A stretch of DNA of 64,000 nucleotides from Eulemur rufifrons (taxonomy: Eukaryota; Chordata; Mammalia; Primates; Lemuridae), in NCBI RefSeq assembly GCF_041146395.1, contig NC_090995.1, positions 13,829,501-13,893,500 of the forward strand, read 5' to 3'. Below, piece by piece: positions 34,016 through 47,335 of this stretch; position 1 is the stretch's first letter, and every line of letters begins with the position of its first letter. The notes beneath the pieces were generated by a model. It worked only from the letters and a program-made list of their open reading frames with translations, was not told the DNA's origin and did not search any database. Position numbers and translations under genes: made by a program.

Positions 34016-35289
34016 GCAGGTCTTGGGCCTGCTGGTCCTAGGATCCCGTGTCACCCTCCCTCGGCTCTGTCCTGTGTTGTGGGGGACACAGCCTCACCCG
34101 CCTGCTGGCTCCCGGCTGCGGCTGGACCTTGAGAGGCGCCGGCGGAGGCCGAGGGGGACAGAGATTGTCACGGCTCCAGCTCCCGTGAGATGGGCTGGCT
34201 GTGTTTCTAGCTTCCACCTGGTGGCTCCACCTGAGGTTCCAGTGACATCCTGTCCTCGCTTTGTCTCTCCAGCCAGGCGGCAGTAGGGCTTCCTGCCCTT
34301 GCTTGTGTCTGGATTACCCCGTCGTCTGCCTTTGGCCTGTGTCCCTGTCACCTGTATAACCAGCTCCTGTATTACATCCCATCCATCCAAAATATCTGAA
34401 GCATTAAATAACTTCTATGCTCTCGTTTAGAGCCTAACTGATAGAGTTCTGTACAGTTAATTAAATAGGTGAGGAAACCGAAGACTAGGCAGGCTAAATA
34501 TCACAATATTAAGTCCAATATCACGTATCTACTATTGATAGTAAAAGTCCTTATATTCCTAAGTGCACATATTTTTTCCCTATTATTATACTAGGGTGCC
34601 TTCATCATCGTCTAGAAAGAGGAATCTTACCTGGGGGAAGATCCCTCTTGGATCCCCGGTGTCAGGTGGATTTTGCCACAGTCCTGGGTGAGCCCACCTG
34701 GACTGAGGACCCACTGCAGGGTGGGTCTGTGGGTCGGCATCTGACATCGCTCCAGGGATAGAATTGTGGGGCCCTGAGGCAGCAGATCAGAAAGATGCCC
34801 TTTTGTCTGTCCATGAAAACTTGGTCTTTGGGGACATCCTGCACAGGCCCATGGAGTTACCAAGTTCTGGGCACTCATTTTGGGCAGATGGTGAATTCCC
34901 TTTGCTTCAGTTTGACTAGAGCATCAAGATGTGTATTTCTCACCTTGAATTTACTCAGAATCAAGACAGGGATACTCTGAAATTGTCATTAAGTCCCATG
35001 TGCAAGCAAAGACTTCAGACTTTACAATAACTTTAGGCTTAATTTTGAGACTCTTTTCGAAGAAATTAATCAGAGGCTAAAAGGTATTTGGTCTGAAAAT
35101 ATCGAAGGAATCTAGGAGAACCTGAATTTACTTGTGGAGACTCTTCTTGCAAAGAAGTTGGTATTCTAAAAAGGACAAGTATAGTGTCGAACTAGTAATA
35201 GAAAAACAACTTCTGATTCCTCTTCTTCTAAATAGTAAGAATAGATAGATGGGACCAAGTAGTGGAGAGTGTTGAAGTCTAGGTTAGGA
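34016..35289. other. Unclassified; GC-rich left, A/T-rich right
   Basis: 34090-34390 has 'gtctctccagccaggcggca' and 'cctgtataaccagctcctgt', which feel like an old LTR, but I cannot name it. No gene recognised. Confidence 0.35.
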
Positions 35290-35315
35290 GTGTGTGTGTG
35301 TGTGTGTGTGTGTGT
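35290..35315. repeat. (GT)n microsatellite
   Basis: About thirteen GT units, followed by an interrupted ACGTATGTGT. Confidence 0.95.
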
Positions 35316-35499
35316 ACGTATGTGTAGGGCTCAAAGCAGTGAGCAATTTAACCATGTGTTTAACAAAATAGGTAAAGTTGTGTTGGTTGAACTTGGAGAT
35401 GAGGAAGAATGTCTGGATGAAGGGCGCTTTTATGATGCTATTGCATATTAAATATGTATAACATACAATACATATTATAACGTTGTTATGGTGATTGAG

Positions 35500-35665
35500 A
35501 AGAAGGGTAACAAAGACTTGAGCTACATGACTTTGGAATAGAAGCCAGTGGAGGATGCGGAGATGATGTAGGAGGATTGATAAGATTAGACCATTGATTG
35601 GGCTAGGAGGTGAGGGAGGAGAGAAAAATTCAGGATGATTCTGAGGTTTGAAGCCTTCATGACTT
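35500..35665 (-). repeat. Probable L2 fragment, antisense
   Basis: 'gaggatgcggagatgatgtag' and 'aggatgattctgaggtttga' resemble reversed internal L2. Weak. Confidence 0.35.
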
Positions 35666-36169
35666 TTCTTTTTTCATTTAATACCAACCCAAATAATTTG
35701 CATCCTGCATGGAACTTTCACGTGACTGTGAGAAACTTATTCTTCCCTGGATGAGCAACGAGCACAGCACTGTGGTTCCATGTGGTGCCCAGAGAGAGCA
35801 ACTGGGGGATGGTTAAGTTGTCAGGACGCCCGACCACGTCCTGAGACCACAGCGTGTACAGTTAACGGGGCACCTCGTATTTGCTCGGCACACAGTGAGT
35901 GGCTAGACATCCATGGGACTTGACAGGTATTTTTAGGCCTCTGAAATATCCTTATAAGGTAAGAATGTTGTACAGGGTCAGGCGAACGATGAGGTAATCA
36001 GCTCCACCTAAGGGGACAGGTCAGGCTTGATGGGCGGTTCTCATGCCGGGCACCCCTCACTCCAGCTGGGCTGGTCTATGCACTGCCCTGGGGCGACCTC
36101 TCTCTCCCCCCCGTGAGTCCTCTCTCCCGCAGCCTTCAGGCCTGGGTGCCTCCCATATACTTCACTTTC
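35666..36169. other. Unclassified stretch
   Basis: No gene or confident repeat; 35880-35980 has a faint MIR-like look. Confidence 0.4.
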
Positions 36170-36372
36170 CTTTAAACCACCACGGTGTGCACATTGCACA
36201 TTATTTTTGCATTTCGTTAGATGTTGCATGTTACTACCCTTTAATTTCTCCAATCGTATCAGCCTTATCTTTCCAACTAGAACACAGAAGACTCCTTGAG
36301 GGAAGAGCTATTTCTGACTCTTTCTCGTCCTCCATGACACAGTGCGGAGGGGGTACTGGTTGAATAATTTAG
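36170..36372 (+). repeat. L2 LINE tail, sense
   Basis: 'tagaacacagaagactccttg', 'agggaagagctatttctgac', 'gacacagtgcggagggggta', 'ctggttgaataattt' follow the L2 3' end. Confidence 0.65.
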
Positions 36373-36815
36373 CGTGAAACATTTGCCCGTCTCCTCCCGG
36401 CCGCCTTATCCACGTAGTTACCTTAAAGCTTCCTTGTGCGGCTGCTGGACGGCCACCAAGCACTCGGATGTGCCTTGCAGGTTCTGAAGGCAAAAGGATG
36501 CTGTGACCATCGAGAGCTCCAGACGCGGTGGTGAGGGGGGGAGGGAGAAAGGAAGGAAAATACGTCTAGAAACACAGCTTGTTCTTTGACCTGCCTGAAC
36601 TTGTTTGCTGGAAGTGATCAAAAAGCAACGCTGCTCGGAGCCGTTATCAGTCCATCTTCAGACGCTGGCATGTCTTACAGCAACAGGAGATGACATAGGC
36701 CAGGAAAATCTTGGAGGGACGTTTGGGCAAAAAGTATTTTCTGCTTTAAGCACATTAGCTTCTCTGTCAGTACAAGAGATCAGCAGGTGGTATTTCAGAA
36801 ACTACTTACACCTAC
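36373..36815. other. Unclassified stretch
   Basis: No gene or repeat recognised. Confidence 0.4.
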
Positions 36816-36920
36816 ACGTTGAACTTTTCACTATAAATGTAGACGTGGGTATTTTAAATTCCACTACAAAAATGATAAGATTGAGACCTGGAGAGTTTAA
36901 GTGACTTAACGTCAATAGAT
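36816..36920 (-). repeat. MIR fragment, antisense
   Basis: 'ccactacaaaaatgataaga' and 'ttgagacctggagagtttaag' resemble reversed MIR ('attttacagatgaggaaact...'). Confidence 0.5.
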
Positions 36921-37100
36921 CACCTCCTCCAAGAAGCCTTCCCTAGACTTCAGGATGGGTTCAACGTTGTTATATCTCCTGTAGCAAACTGTGACTGTCT
37001 TTATCAACTATGTTTTATATTTCTGTCGACTCTATTAGATGACATCCTCCCTGAGGGCAGGGGAAGTTCAGGTTTTAAGTCCAGTGCTTTTTTCCTGCAT
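36921..37100 (+). repeat. L2 LINE 3' region, sense
   Basis: 'cctccaagaagccttcccta', 'gactctattagatgacatcc', 'tccctgagggcaggggaagt' match L2. Confidence 0.7.
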
Positions 37101-38269
37101 GTTACCTTTGCCATTTTCATACATATCATGGGCCTGGGGGTTTGGAAACACAGAACACCCTTCAGTTGTTGAGGGGAATTATGAGCTTTGTTATATAGCC
37201 AAGGTCACCCGTGTGTCCTCCTTCTCTAGGAAACGGAGTATTTATGATGTTTTCTTTCTTATGAGAAACCCAACCTCACTGCATTTTAGTGGCCAAGGAG
37301 CCTCTGTTTCTAGAAGTTAACATCAAGAGAAGGTATCTTTGGTTATAATTGCTCCCTGGCAGACAGGTTACCCAGATGCTGGGGGACGTTCATGGTTAAT
37401 TTTGCCCAACCATGGCTAATATGACAAATCTCTCGGCCACAGAGACGTTTGCAGGCTGAAAGGGTACAACAAAGACGTGCCCAGGGAGAAGCAGGTCATG
37501 GGCTCTGTCCCGGGCTTCAGGGGGTTCGTGGCAAAGAGAAGGCCGGCAGATGGGACTCACTCGGTCGGCTGTGGGTGGCAGCGGCCTCAGCCGTCACAGC
37601 TGGGCTGACATCAGCAACACGTGATCGATACCAGTGCAGAGGCAGCCGCCAGTCCGCCAGGGTGAGTGGCAGGGACAACCAGGGCTGGAATCCTATGAAA
37701 GAAAAATCTTCTGTTGGGCGTGCCATGTAGCAGCAGGGAGCTCTCTCTTGCTGTCTGAAGTCTAACCGGGTTCAGCTGACGTGCGGAGAGCATCTGAGAG
37801 GTGTCGTGATGTCCCAGATTGAGCAGAATGTGGGAGGCCAGGCTGGCACTAGCAGCTGGACGGTCAGATCCTGGGCCAGGTTCTCTCCACACACCACACA
37901 GAAAAGGAGACCCGAGCAGACTCTGAAGAAGTTGTAACGTCAGGCTGAGATCATCCTGACACTGGAATAGTTTGCTTCTGCAAAGCACAGAAGGTCTTTC
38001 GGGTGTGCGGTTAGGTGCAGGGATTTGCCACGGCAGCTTTGTCGTTACTTCCTGGAGGTGATTCTTGCAGATTAACCCAGAGAGATATTTCCGTGGTGTG
38101 GTCATCACGGATGTGCTGATCTTCACATCACAACAGCGACGGTGGTGCCTGCGAGAGAGAGATCGGACTGGAGATCCCTCCCCGCGCAAGCAGTGCTGTG
38201 CCCGGCAAAGCAGCAGCAGTCGCGCATAATTAAATCTGTCATCATCTTAAAAATAAGTTTTGAAAGATA
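37101..38269. other. Unclassified stretch
   Basis: No repeat recognised. The 192-codon minus ORF at 37611-38189 is long for chance, but it has no recognisable domain and no conserved start context; low coding confidence. Confidence 0.4.
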
Positions 38270-38500
38270 ATAAACAGCTTGAATTTGCTAAACACTTCGC
38301 TTACTCATAACACTTCCGTGAATCTTGCCTCATTTGATCTTCACGGCACTTCTGCATAACTTAGAAGGCGGGAGTCCTCGCTAATTAGGTAGATGGAGAG
38401 TCTGAAACCAGACAGGTTTGATAATTTGCTCAAGATGGCAAAGTGTAGTTACCATGAAAGCCAGGACTAGAATCTTGACTCTTTATCTAGTGGGTTGTTT
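38270..38500 (-). repeat. MIR, antisense
   Basis: 'ctcatttgatcttcacggca', 'gtagatggagagtctgaaac', 'ataatttgctcaagatggca', 'agccaggactagaatcttga' run in reversed MIR order. Confidence 0.75.
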
Positions 38501-38511
38501 GGTGGCAAAGT

Positions 38512-38850
38512 TCACAGTCTCTTATCTGAAATTCTGAAATCCAAACACCAAGGACATAAGGTTATTTATTTTCTTTCCTAACTAATTTGGTGCCAGAACT
38601 ACCTGTTCTGAACAGCTTTTGGCAACAAAACCTGTTTTGAGATAATGTGGAGCTCTCTGTCGTCCTCTTTCGTGAGAATATTCGTATGTTTTACTGCAGA
38701 AATGTCCGTGCACTCAGGTAGAGGTGCTGCTCCAGGTCGGGGTGGTGTATTTGTTGGATGAACCACACTGTCTTTCTAAAGTCCAAACATTTTCTGAATT
38801 AAATTCAAAAGCATATCTGAACAGAGGAGTTTTGGATAATAATTGTGGTC
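38512..38850. mobile_element. Tigger-like (TcMar) DNA transposon remnant
   Basis: 'cagtctcttatctgaaattc' with 'tgaaatccaaacaccaag', and at the other end 'taaagtccaaacattttctg', recall the 'cttatctgaaatgcttgg...' termini of a Tigger-related nonautonomous element. Heavily decayed. Confidence 0.4.
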
Positions 38851-38954
38851 CTGAAGTGGACTGCCTGTGCCGTCTGACAGTCTAGAAGTGAGGTGTTGAC
38901 AGTAATCAAATATTCCAGCTAATAGTCGCTATAAGTACCACGCATGCATTGCTG

Positions 38955-39105
38955 ATGTTGAACAAATCACGCTGTCATGAAATACACGTGATACCGACTC
39001 AGCAGTTGTTGCGAGGGTTAAATAAGATGATTCGGGTAAGTGATTTGGCGCAGGCTCTGGTTCACAAGACACATTTCATAACTAGAGTGTTAGCTATTAT
39101 CTTTC
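38955..39105 (+). repeat. MIR, sense (left arm of an inverted pair)
   Basis: 'ttgcgagggttaaataagat', 'gcgcaggctctggttcacaa', 'gtgttagctattatc' match the MIR tail. Confidence 0.6.
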
Positions 39106-39240
39106 TTAATAAACTGTATCCCTGTCTCACAGACGAGGGAATGTAGCAGGCAGAGAGGTTAAGTAACTTGCCCACGGCCACACGGGTAGCGAGTGACAGA
39201 CACCACCAGGACTGGACAGCGAGACCGTCTCTCACACCCC
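39106..39240 (-). repeat. MIR, antisense (right arm of an inverted pair)
   Basis: 'ctgtctcacagacgaggga', 'agaggttaagtaacttgccc', 'acggccacacgggtagcgag' match reversed MIR closely, directly abutting the sense copy. Confidence 0.75.
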
Positions 39241-39423
39241 AAGCATATGCCTAACCAGTAGGGTAGGGACAGTTCTTGGATCTTTCCGAAGGCTCTAGAA
39301 ATCCTTCCAGACCCTCATTATGAAAATTAATTACCGAGTCACCGGACTGGAGCATGTGCAAGCGCTGTTTAATAGCCTGCTGGCGGAGCCGGGTTTGGCC
39401 GGCTGCAGCGAAAGAGGGGGCTG
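39241..39423. other. Unclassified stretch
   Basis: No feature recognised. Confidence 0.4.
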
Positions 39424-39450
39424 GAGGGAGGGAGGGAGGGAGGGAGGGAA
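39424..39450. repeat. (GGGA)n microsatellite
   Basis: About six to seven GGGA units within purine-rich sequence. Confidence 0.95.
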
Positions 39451-39769
39451 GGATGAAACTCATAGAGGAAGCCTCGCCGATTAAAAAGTTGGAATGACTT
39501 TAGGGAGTGATCGAGACATCTCTGTTCCAGAGAATTACTGCAAGTACAGGCACTCCCTTGGAGGGGCCGGAGGGGGTCCTTTTGGGGAACTGGAGTGAAG
39601 AAACAGCACTCTCGGGGCCCTTCTGGAATGCTGTGGGATGGGGCCGTGAATCCCACGGTGGGGGGAATCATTTGTGTCTAAATAACGGGACCGTCCTCCA
39701 CTCCCACCCCCTTCCAGCTCTCCTCACGGTGACTTGCTTGCCTTCTGTGTTTCCTTACTCCCAACCTAC

Positions 39770-40270
39770 GATGTTGCATTTCTTAGCCAGGCTTTGGAGG
39801 CGGGCGCCTGCCCTCCGAGGGCGGACAGGGCAAGCACGGAAGGCCAAGGCGGAGGTGAGAGGAGACCAGTGCTTGCTGAGAAAGTGGATCCTGACCCCGA
39901 AGCTCCCCGCCCGCCGCGACTCCCCTCCCAGACGGTGCCTGCCGTGGTCTGAGCCCCGGGGGAGCTCAGCCCCGGATTAAGAGGACTCGGGTGGGGGTCG
40001 TGTTGGCAGCTGCTCAGCTCTCGCTGGTGCTGCGCGGCCTCAGCGCGTGTCTGGCTTTATTTGCTATTTGGGGCGCGGTACTTGAAAGGGGCCCCCTCCC
40101 CCAGACTCCTTGACATTTGTCCTGAGATTAATTGGGCTAATCCCCTTCTTGGGAGAACAGGCTGCGGCGTGTGCGTTTGGGGAGGGCGGCGAGGCGGGCC
40201 GGGACTGGAGGGGCGCGCGTTAATGCGGGGTCTGGGCGCGCAGGACCCTTTGAGGGAAGAAAGGAGCAAA
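39770..40270. promoter_or_regulatory. CpG-rich block, possible CpG island
   Basis: CpG is dense in repeat-free sequence: by eye 12 CpGs in about 110 bases at 40163-40252, with others at 39790-39860 and 39905-39930. Between the two dense parts is 'gagattaattgggctaatcc', with paired TAAT and TAATCC homeodomain words at 40123-40143. This could be an island promoter or enhancer; no TATA box or initiator stands out. The ORFs of 106-157 codons across it are what GC-rich DNA gives by chance. Confidence 0.35.
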
Positions 40271-40699
40271 TTGCTCTGCTGTTCCTGGAGGAGGCTGACA
40301 GGTGGGCAGGGAGACTGCGGCTCCTCTGTTCCGCCCGGCTTTGCCAGAAGGTCTGTGCACTCCAGCAGTAACGACTCCTGACAGCACCAGCTGTCACTTG
40401 GGGAGGAAGCCCTCCCAGGACACCTTGGCCTGCCATTCCCGTCCCCGGTACTGAGGGCAGAAGGGGACAGCCCCGAGACAGCCCGTCCTGACGGGGGAGG
40501 CACACATCGCTGGAACACTTGTCTGAGATGCTTAGAAAGAATACATTTAAATTCTGATTTGGATTAGGCATTAACGTGAAACATCACTTATTATTTTAGA
40601 TTTTTGGTCGAGGGGAGAAGGCAGGGGACCGTGGACAGTGTTTTCTTGTGCCATGTGCAGCTGTCCACGTTTTGGGAGGGACACAAAGCTCTTCGCCTT
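40271..40699. other. Unclassified stretch
   Basis: No feature recognised beyond the 153- and 144-codon minus ORFs in overlapping frames (40057-40571), which cannot both be real and carry no motif. Confidence 0.4.
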
Positions 40700-40925
40700 G
40701 CTGTCTAATAGTAATAGCTGGCATTTATCGGGAGCTTATTATGTGCCAAGGCACTCTTCCCAACATTTGACATGTGTTCATTAATTTATTCTTCTTAACA
40801 ACCCCTATGAAGGAGGTGCTAATATTTTCTCCACTGTGCAGAGTCAGCAACAGCCCAGGAGCGTTTGTAACTGGCGGTGCCAAGACTCACACTCGGGCAG
40901 TCGGGTCCGCGGCCCTGCCCTCTTC
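40700..40925 (-). repeat. MIR, antisense, near complete
   Basis: 'agtaatagctggcatttatc', 'gagcttattatgtgccaagg', 'cactcttcccaacatttgac', 'ctccactgtgcagagtcagc', 'aagactcacactcgggcagt' follow reversed MIR throughout. Confidence 0.85.
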
Positions 40926-41249
40926 CCCACTCCGCTGGGCCGCTCTGCCAGCGAGAGCAGGGAATAAGCATCTCACCTGGGCCAGTCCCAGGTTGCAACG
41001 TGGTTTCCGTGAGATTGAAAAGTTAATTGAAGATGAAGCATCTCGGGAGAACTGAGGATAAAGAGCAGCAGTAATACTTTGAGGTCCCTGGGAACCTCTG
41101 GAAGATTCACGCCTACTTGCACCATAGGTGGAAAAGTCCGTCCCGCTCACAGCATTCTGGCCATGCGCGGTTTCTCTGTACATTACGGTAGACGCCGGCT
41201 TAACAAATAGGAACAGACTGGTGGTTAACAAAATGAAATTAGGAGAAGG
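40926..41249. other. Unclassified stretch
   Basis: No feature recognised. Confidence 0.4.
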
Positions 41250-41712
41250 GAGTTCTGACGGGTGGAATCGATATTGAAGCCCGCTATAAAAAACTCTAAT
41301 AATGAAGAGTTTAACAAATGTTATCGCAAGGTGAAAAAAAAAATCTGCAAAGGTATGAATATCTGTTCGTTCTTCATCAGATGTAAGATAACTAGGTCAG
41401 AGGAATTGCTTTGGGGGAGGGAAGCTGAAATGACAGATGTTAATTTCAGAACGATGATTGGAGAATTTTTGGCATATTTTTGTCATTTTTTGAACCAATC
41501 ACGCCATGGACTAAACACAAACAAGACTTGCTATAAACAAGAGTTACGTCCCTACGGCATATTTCTGGTTACAGAAACATCACCAAACTTCCAAATAAAG
41601 ACCCCAAACACATCTAATGTTGAACATTGGAATAAATGTGAGCTATTCATATATTTAAGAAAGATTAACAAAGTCAAGGAAGATAATTATTTACCCAGTT
41701 ATTGCAGTTAAG
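41250..41712 (+). other. A/T-rich stretch with a 149-codon open frame, no family
   Basis: An unusually long open frame for A/T-rich sequence (41262-41711), without an ATG at its first codon. The peptide is lysine- and asparagine-rich with no domain that I recognise. Parts (41540-41690) have the feel of an old L1 fragment. I do not call it a gene. Confidence 0.3.
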
Positions 41713-42019
41713 GGTCAAGAGTGGCCAGAGCGGACCCTGGCAGCTCAGGGCACGAGGTGGAACCTGACCCTGGACAGGACGTCATTCCCTCGTAGGGCAC
41801 AGCCCCACGCAGCCTCCCTCACTCAGACGGGGACTGTTGAGACATACCCGCTCACCAAACGGGCACAGCTTTGGGGTGAGGGAGCAAACTGGAGAAACCC
41901 ACGCAGACACGGGAGAACACGCAAGCTCCACAGAGACGGTGACCCCGGCTGGGAATCAACTTTCTTTTTCTCATTGACATTGAACGAAATGGCATTATGC
42001 AAGGACTTGCTGTTCATAT
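41713..42019. other. Unclassified stretch
   Basis: No feature recognised. Confidence 0.4.
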
Positions 42020-42205
42020 TGCAATCAGCAAGTATTTATTACTTTGTTTATTGGCTGTTGAGAGTTGTCTATTTTTCTTGTTGAATGTAGGCATCTTGAA
42101 GACAGAATCAAATCCTCATATGTTCACAGCTGTATCCTCAGCACAGAGGGATGCTGGGCACGCACCACGCATGTGTGCAGCATAAGTGAACACGTGAGTG
42201 AGCAC
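42020..42205 (+). repeat. L2 LINE tail, sense
   Basis: 'gtatttattactttgtttat', 'aatgtaggcatcttgaagac', 'acagctgtatcctcagcaca', 'gggatgctgggcac' match the L2 3' end. Confidence 0.7.
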
Positions 42206-42252
42206 ATGAGCACAGATTTCCTTATAGTCATCACCCAGTAGGAGTTACGTGT

Positions 42253-44164
<1,912 letters not shown>

Positions 44165-44415
44165 TTCTCTAGGCCACAAATTCTCAACGAGGGCCATATT
44201 GCCTTTAAGAGGTGAAAACTGGTCTTGGGGGGCAAAAATATCTCAGACTCTTTACATATAAAGCGCAGACATCCATACAGCACACAAACAGCACCGTGTA
44301 TCTGTGGTATTGCCATTTCATGGGAGGCTCTGATGATTAGGAAAAAATGTCTGAAAAGGCCCTTTAAGGGGTAACAGAGAGAAAACAGTGCAGAGACCCT
44401 GCTCTAGGCAACTGC
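44165..44415. mobile_element. hAT-type nonautonomous DNA transposon, probable
   Basis: 'aaattctcaacgagggccat' near the left and 'ggccctttaaggggtaacag' to the right, with 'ggggggcaaaaatatctcag', recall Charlie-derived elements ('ttctcaaccaggg'). Termini are decayed. Confidence 0.4.
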
Positions 44416-45564
44416 TGAATAGTAATTGTTGGCGTGTGTGTTGGGGAGGGGGAGGGCACAGAGGATTTCAAACAAAATTCTTAGAATTCAGGCCAAGAAA
44501 GACATACGCAGCAAGAGGAGAATTCTGCTTTCCCCACAGAAAACCAGGAAGACTTTAAAGAAAAGTCATTTTCTCCCATAAGCTTTAGGTCCTTTCAAAC
44601 TCCTGGGCATTTCTGAACCAAGCCCTTGAATCTCCTCCCGGGGGCAGGGGATCCAAAGCGGGCAGGTGGCCCTTACAGACAGCAGCCTGGCGGTGGGAAT
44701 GTCAACTGCCTGTCAGGGAGAAGGAACTCCAGGCCCAGCAGAGACACGCAGTCCCCCAAAGGCCACGTGCGTCAATGACAGTCCAGGACCTACAACACTC
44801 ACGGAAGCTTTATTCACTGGAACACGCAGTTGTGCAGGATGGAAAGCAAGCTGGTTTTCCCCTAAGGGACGGACCCTTCCCCTGGGGCACCTGACACTCC
44901 ATTTTCTTAATTACCTGGTTGTGCTGCTCAGGAAGATACGAGCTAGCGTGAGTCTGTGAGACTGGATGGGAAAAGCCAGACTGTTCCAATACGAAGCATC
45001 GTGTAACTGAAAAGCACACATGTTATGATCAACAAACTTAGAAGAAATAACAATGAAAAATTCCATTTGAAGAAAACTAATTTCTTTACCTAAAGAAATC
45101 AGAGTTTGCAAATACCTTGCCGTGCTGTGCTGTGCGTGAACTAGGCTGGGCCCTCACCCGTGCCTTCCCCAGGGGCGTGAGTGGCCCCCTTGAGTTGCAC
45201 GGTGCCGAAGTCCCGGTCCCCCGGGAGGGCAGGGCCAGGTGCATGGCAGGCGTTAAAGGAAGATTTTCTAGATGGGTAAATGTGCTGGCAGCTCCTCTCG
45301 ACTTCCGTGATCACTTCCCAGCTGGGCTCCAGCAGACCTTCCTCTAGTCTCCGGTTGTCACATTGGAACAGGAGTGGAGCGGTGGGACTGACTATGTCAC
45401 TGTCATTCCCTTTTACAGACAGTGCGTGAGTAAACTGGTGTACAGAGGGTTTAGGAACCAGACTACCTCTGCTTTTCTTTTTGCCTTCAGCCTTGATTTG
45501 CTCTAGTGCCAAATAGTAGCGAATTGGCCTGGACCCACAGAATACATCGTGGCCATGCAAGTAG
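44416..45564. other. Unclassified stretch
   Basis: No gene or repeat recognised. The 139-codon minus ORF at 45141-45560 lacks motifs. Confidence 0.4.
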
Positions 45565-45672
45565 CCATTTCACGAGCATTTTTTGAAAACCTACTGCATG
45601 CCAGGCGCTAGGCTATGTCTGGGACATACGAAGTTAAATGATACAGGCTCTGTCCTTAATTAGGTCATCATT
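45565..45672 (-). repeat. L2 LINE tail, antisense
   Basis: 'gaaaacctactgcatgccag', 'gcgctaggctatgtctggga', 'atgatacaggctctgtcctt' match reversed L2. Confidence 0.7.
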
Positions 45673-46087
45673 TACTGTATGGCAGCCCCTGGAAGATTGG
45701 AGGTTATTGGAAGAAAGCAGATCCTCTAGTATAGGAGTTGCCCGAGGTATTTGCGCTTGAAACAAGGCTGTGCTGTTGGCGTATTTCATGGGCTGCTTGG
45801 GATATAGTTCAAGACAGAAATGTCAAAATTGAATTTTAATGTTATTCAGGAAAGAGGAGAAAGATGGAACTTCTGTGTCTCACCCGTCCCCCCTCTGTCC
45901 CCAAGCATAGACCCCGGGCAGCACCCAGCTCCCCCACCCAGCGATGAGCCCAGAGGGACCATGGTGGCAGGAATCTAAGAACAAGGAGGAAGGAACAGTT
46001 GAAGTTTGAACTGAAAAAGGCGGGTCTGGAGGCTGTGCCATAGTGGTGGTGGTTGGGCAGGAGAGGATGTGTGTGAATGACACACTT
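45673..46087. other. Unclassified stretch
   Basis: No feature recognised. Confidence 0.4.
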
Positions 46088-46300
46088 CACAGTAGCCAGA
46101 GTTTACTGAGTGTCACACTTTGCTAGACACTGTGCTCAGCACCCCACGTGTCATTGAATCGTTACACCAACCATCTGTGGCTGATATTAGGGTGTTTTCC
46201 AGGTGACGAAGATGAAGCATGGAGTAGTTACTTGTCCAAGGATACATGGCCAGTAAGTGGCAGCAGCAGGTTTGGATTCTTAGCCCCCACTCCATGCTGC
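46088..46300 (-). repeat. MIR, antisense
   Basis: 'gagtttactgagtgtcacac', 'ttgctagacactgtgctcag', 'agtagttacttgtccaagga', 'tggccagtaagtggcagcag' follow reversed MIR. Confidence 0.8.
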
Positions 46301-47317
46301 ACTTGGCAGATTGGATGTGAAGAGTGCGCCGAGGGGAGGGCCGAGGTCGACCCCAGCTCTCTGGTTTAGAAACCACCCCCGTGACGTACTCGCTACGAGG
46401 GGGAGCGCCAGAGGAAGGGCAGGCTTGGGAGGCCAGGAAAGGGCGTGGTTTGTCACAGTTGGAAATCGAGGCACCTTTGGGACCTGCAGGTGGAGATGCT
46501 CAGTTAGCTGGTGGTGTATAGGTCCAGCATTCAGGGGAGAAATCTGAGCCTGGAAGGAATTGAACTAGGTCTAAAACAAACAACCCACGTGAAGTAGGAA
46601 ACTAAACATTTTTAGTAAGACGTAAAAATCTGACTTTGTACTTTGGGCAGCTGACATCCAGAGTCACCAGACACTGTCATCGCTGGCATTTGTGCACAAT
46701 CGGCTTTCCCACATACAGTCCGTTGCTCTGGCCCTTCTCACGGGGGGCCGCGTTCTGATGGATTTGCAACCTCCAGCCACAGTCTTTCACCCGGCGTTTG
46801 TGGCACCACTGACTGGCATTGTTGGCGTAGTTGGTGTCCGTGGGACAGTTTTCTGATATATTGGACGTCCGGTGTACAGTATGGATCCCATTGGCACCAC
46901 GCACCAATCAGAGGAGCTGACGGATAGCGACATCAAGAGAGAGAGGGAGATGCTGCTGACGTTTTTATAAGTCTGTAAAATGAACGTTCCGGGGCTCATG
47001 TATTCAATAAATCTACTTGCGAAACTGATGGGGAAGATAAATTAGCTTGATGCTTGTGCAGTTCTTTGTTCCCTGGTCACCAAAAGGGGGGACTGCCCGC
47101 ATGCAGCTGTTCCCAACAGGAAACTGCATTTCAATCTTCAAGGAAAGATACCCTTCAAGTGCAGCAAGTACACCCCCAAATCAGAATACGCCCCACTTTC
47201 CGACCTTTGTGGAATGCCTACGAGGGAATCCATGTCTCGGAGGTCTTAGGTGATGAGCGGTTTAAAGCCAGGCGTCTTCAGCACGAGCTCAGTGATGGCT
47301 CCCTGGGGCAGAAGTCA
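46301..47317. other. Unclassified stretch with a coding-looking minus-strand patch
   Basis: On the minus strand, 46907-46677 is a 76-codon open frame with four Cys and a NIS and NAS glycosylation-type pair. It is preceded by a pyrimidine-rich tract ending in CAG at about 46918. I do not recognise a family and the other frames are also partly open. No repeat matched here. Confidence 0.25.
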
Positions 47318-47335
47318 CCCCCCCCCCCCCCCCCC
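47318..47335. repeat. Homopolymer C18
   Basis: Eighteen uninterrupted C. Very rare in primate DNA and prone to length error. Confidence 0.9.

Noticed and set aside
37611..38189. 192-codon minus-strand open frame
   Set aside because: No recognisable domain, and a plus-strand frame overlaps part of it; probably chance.
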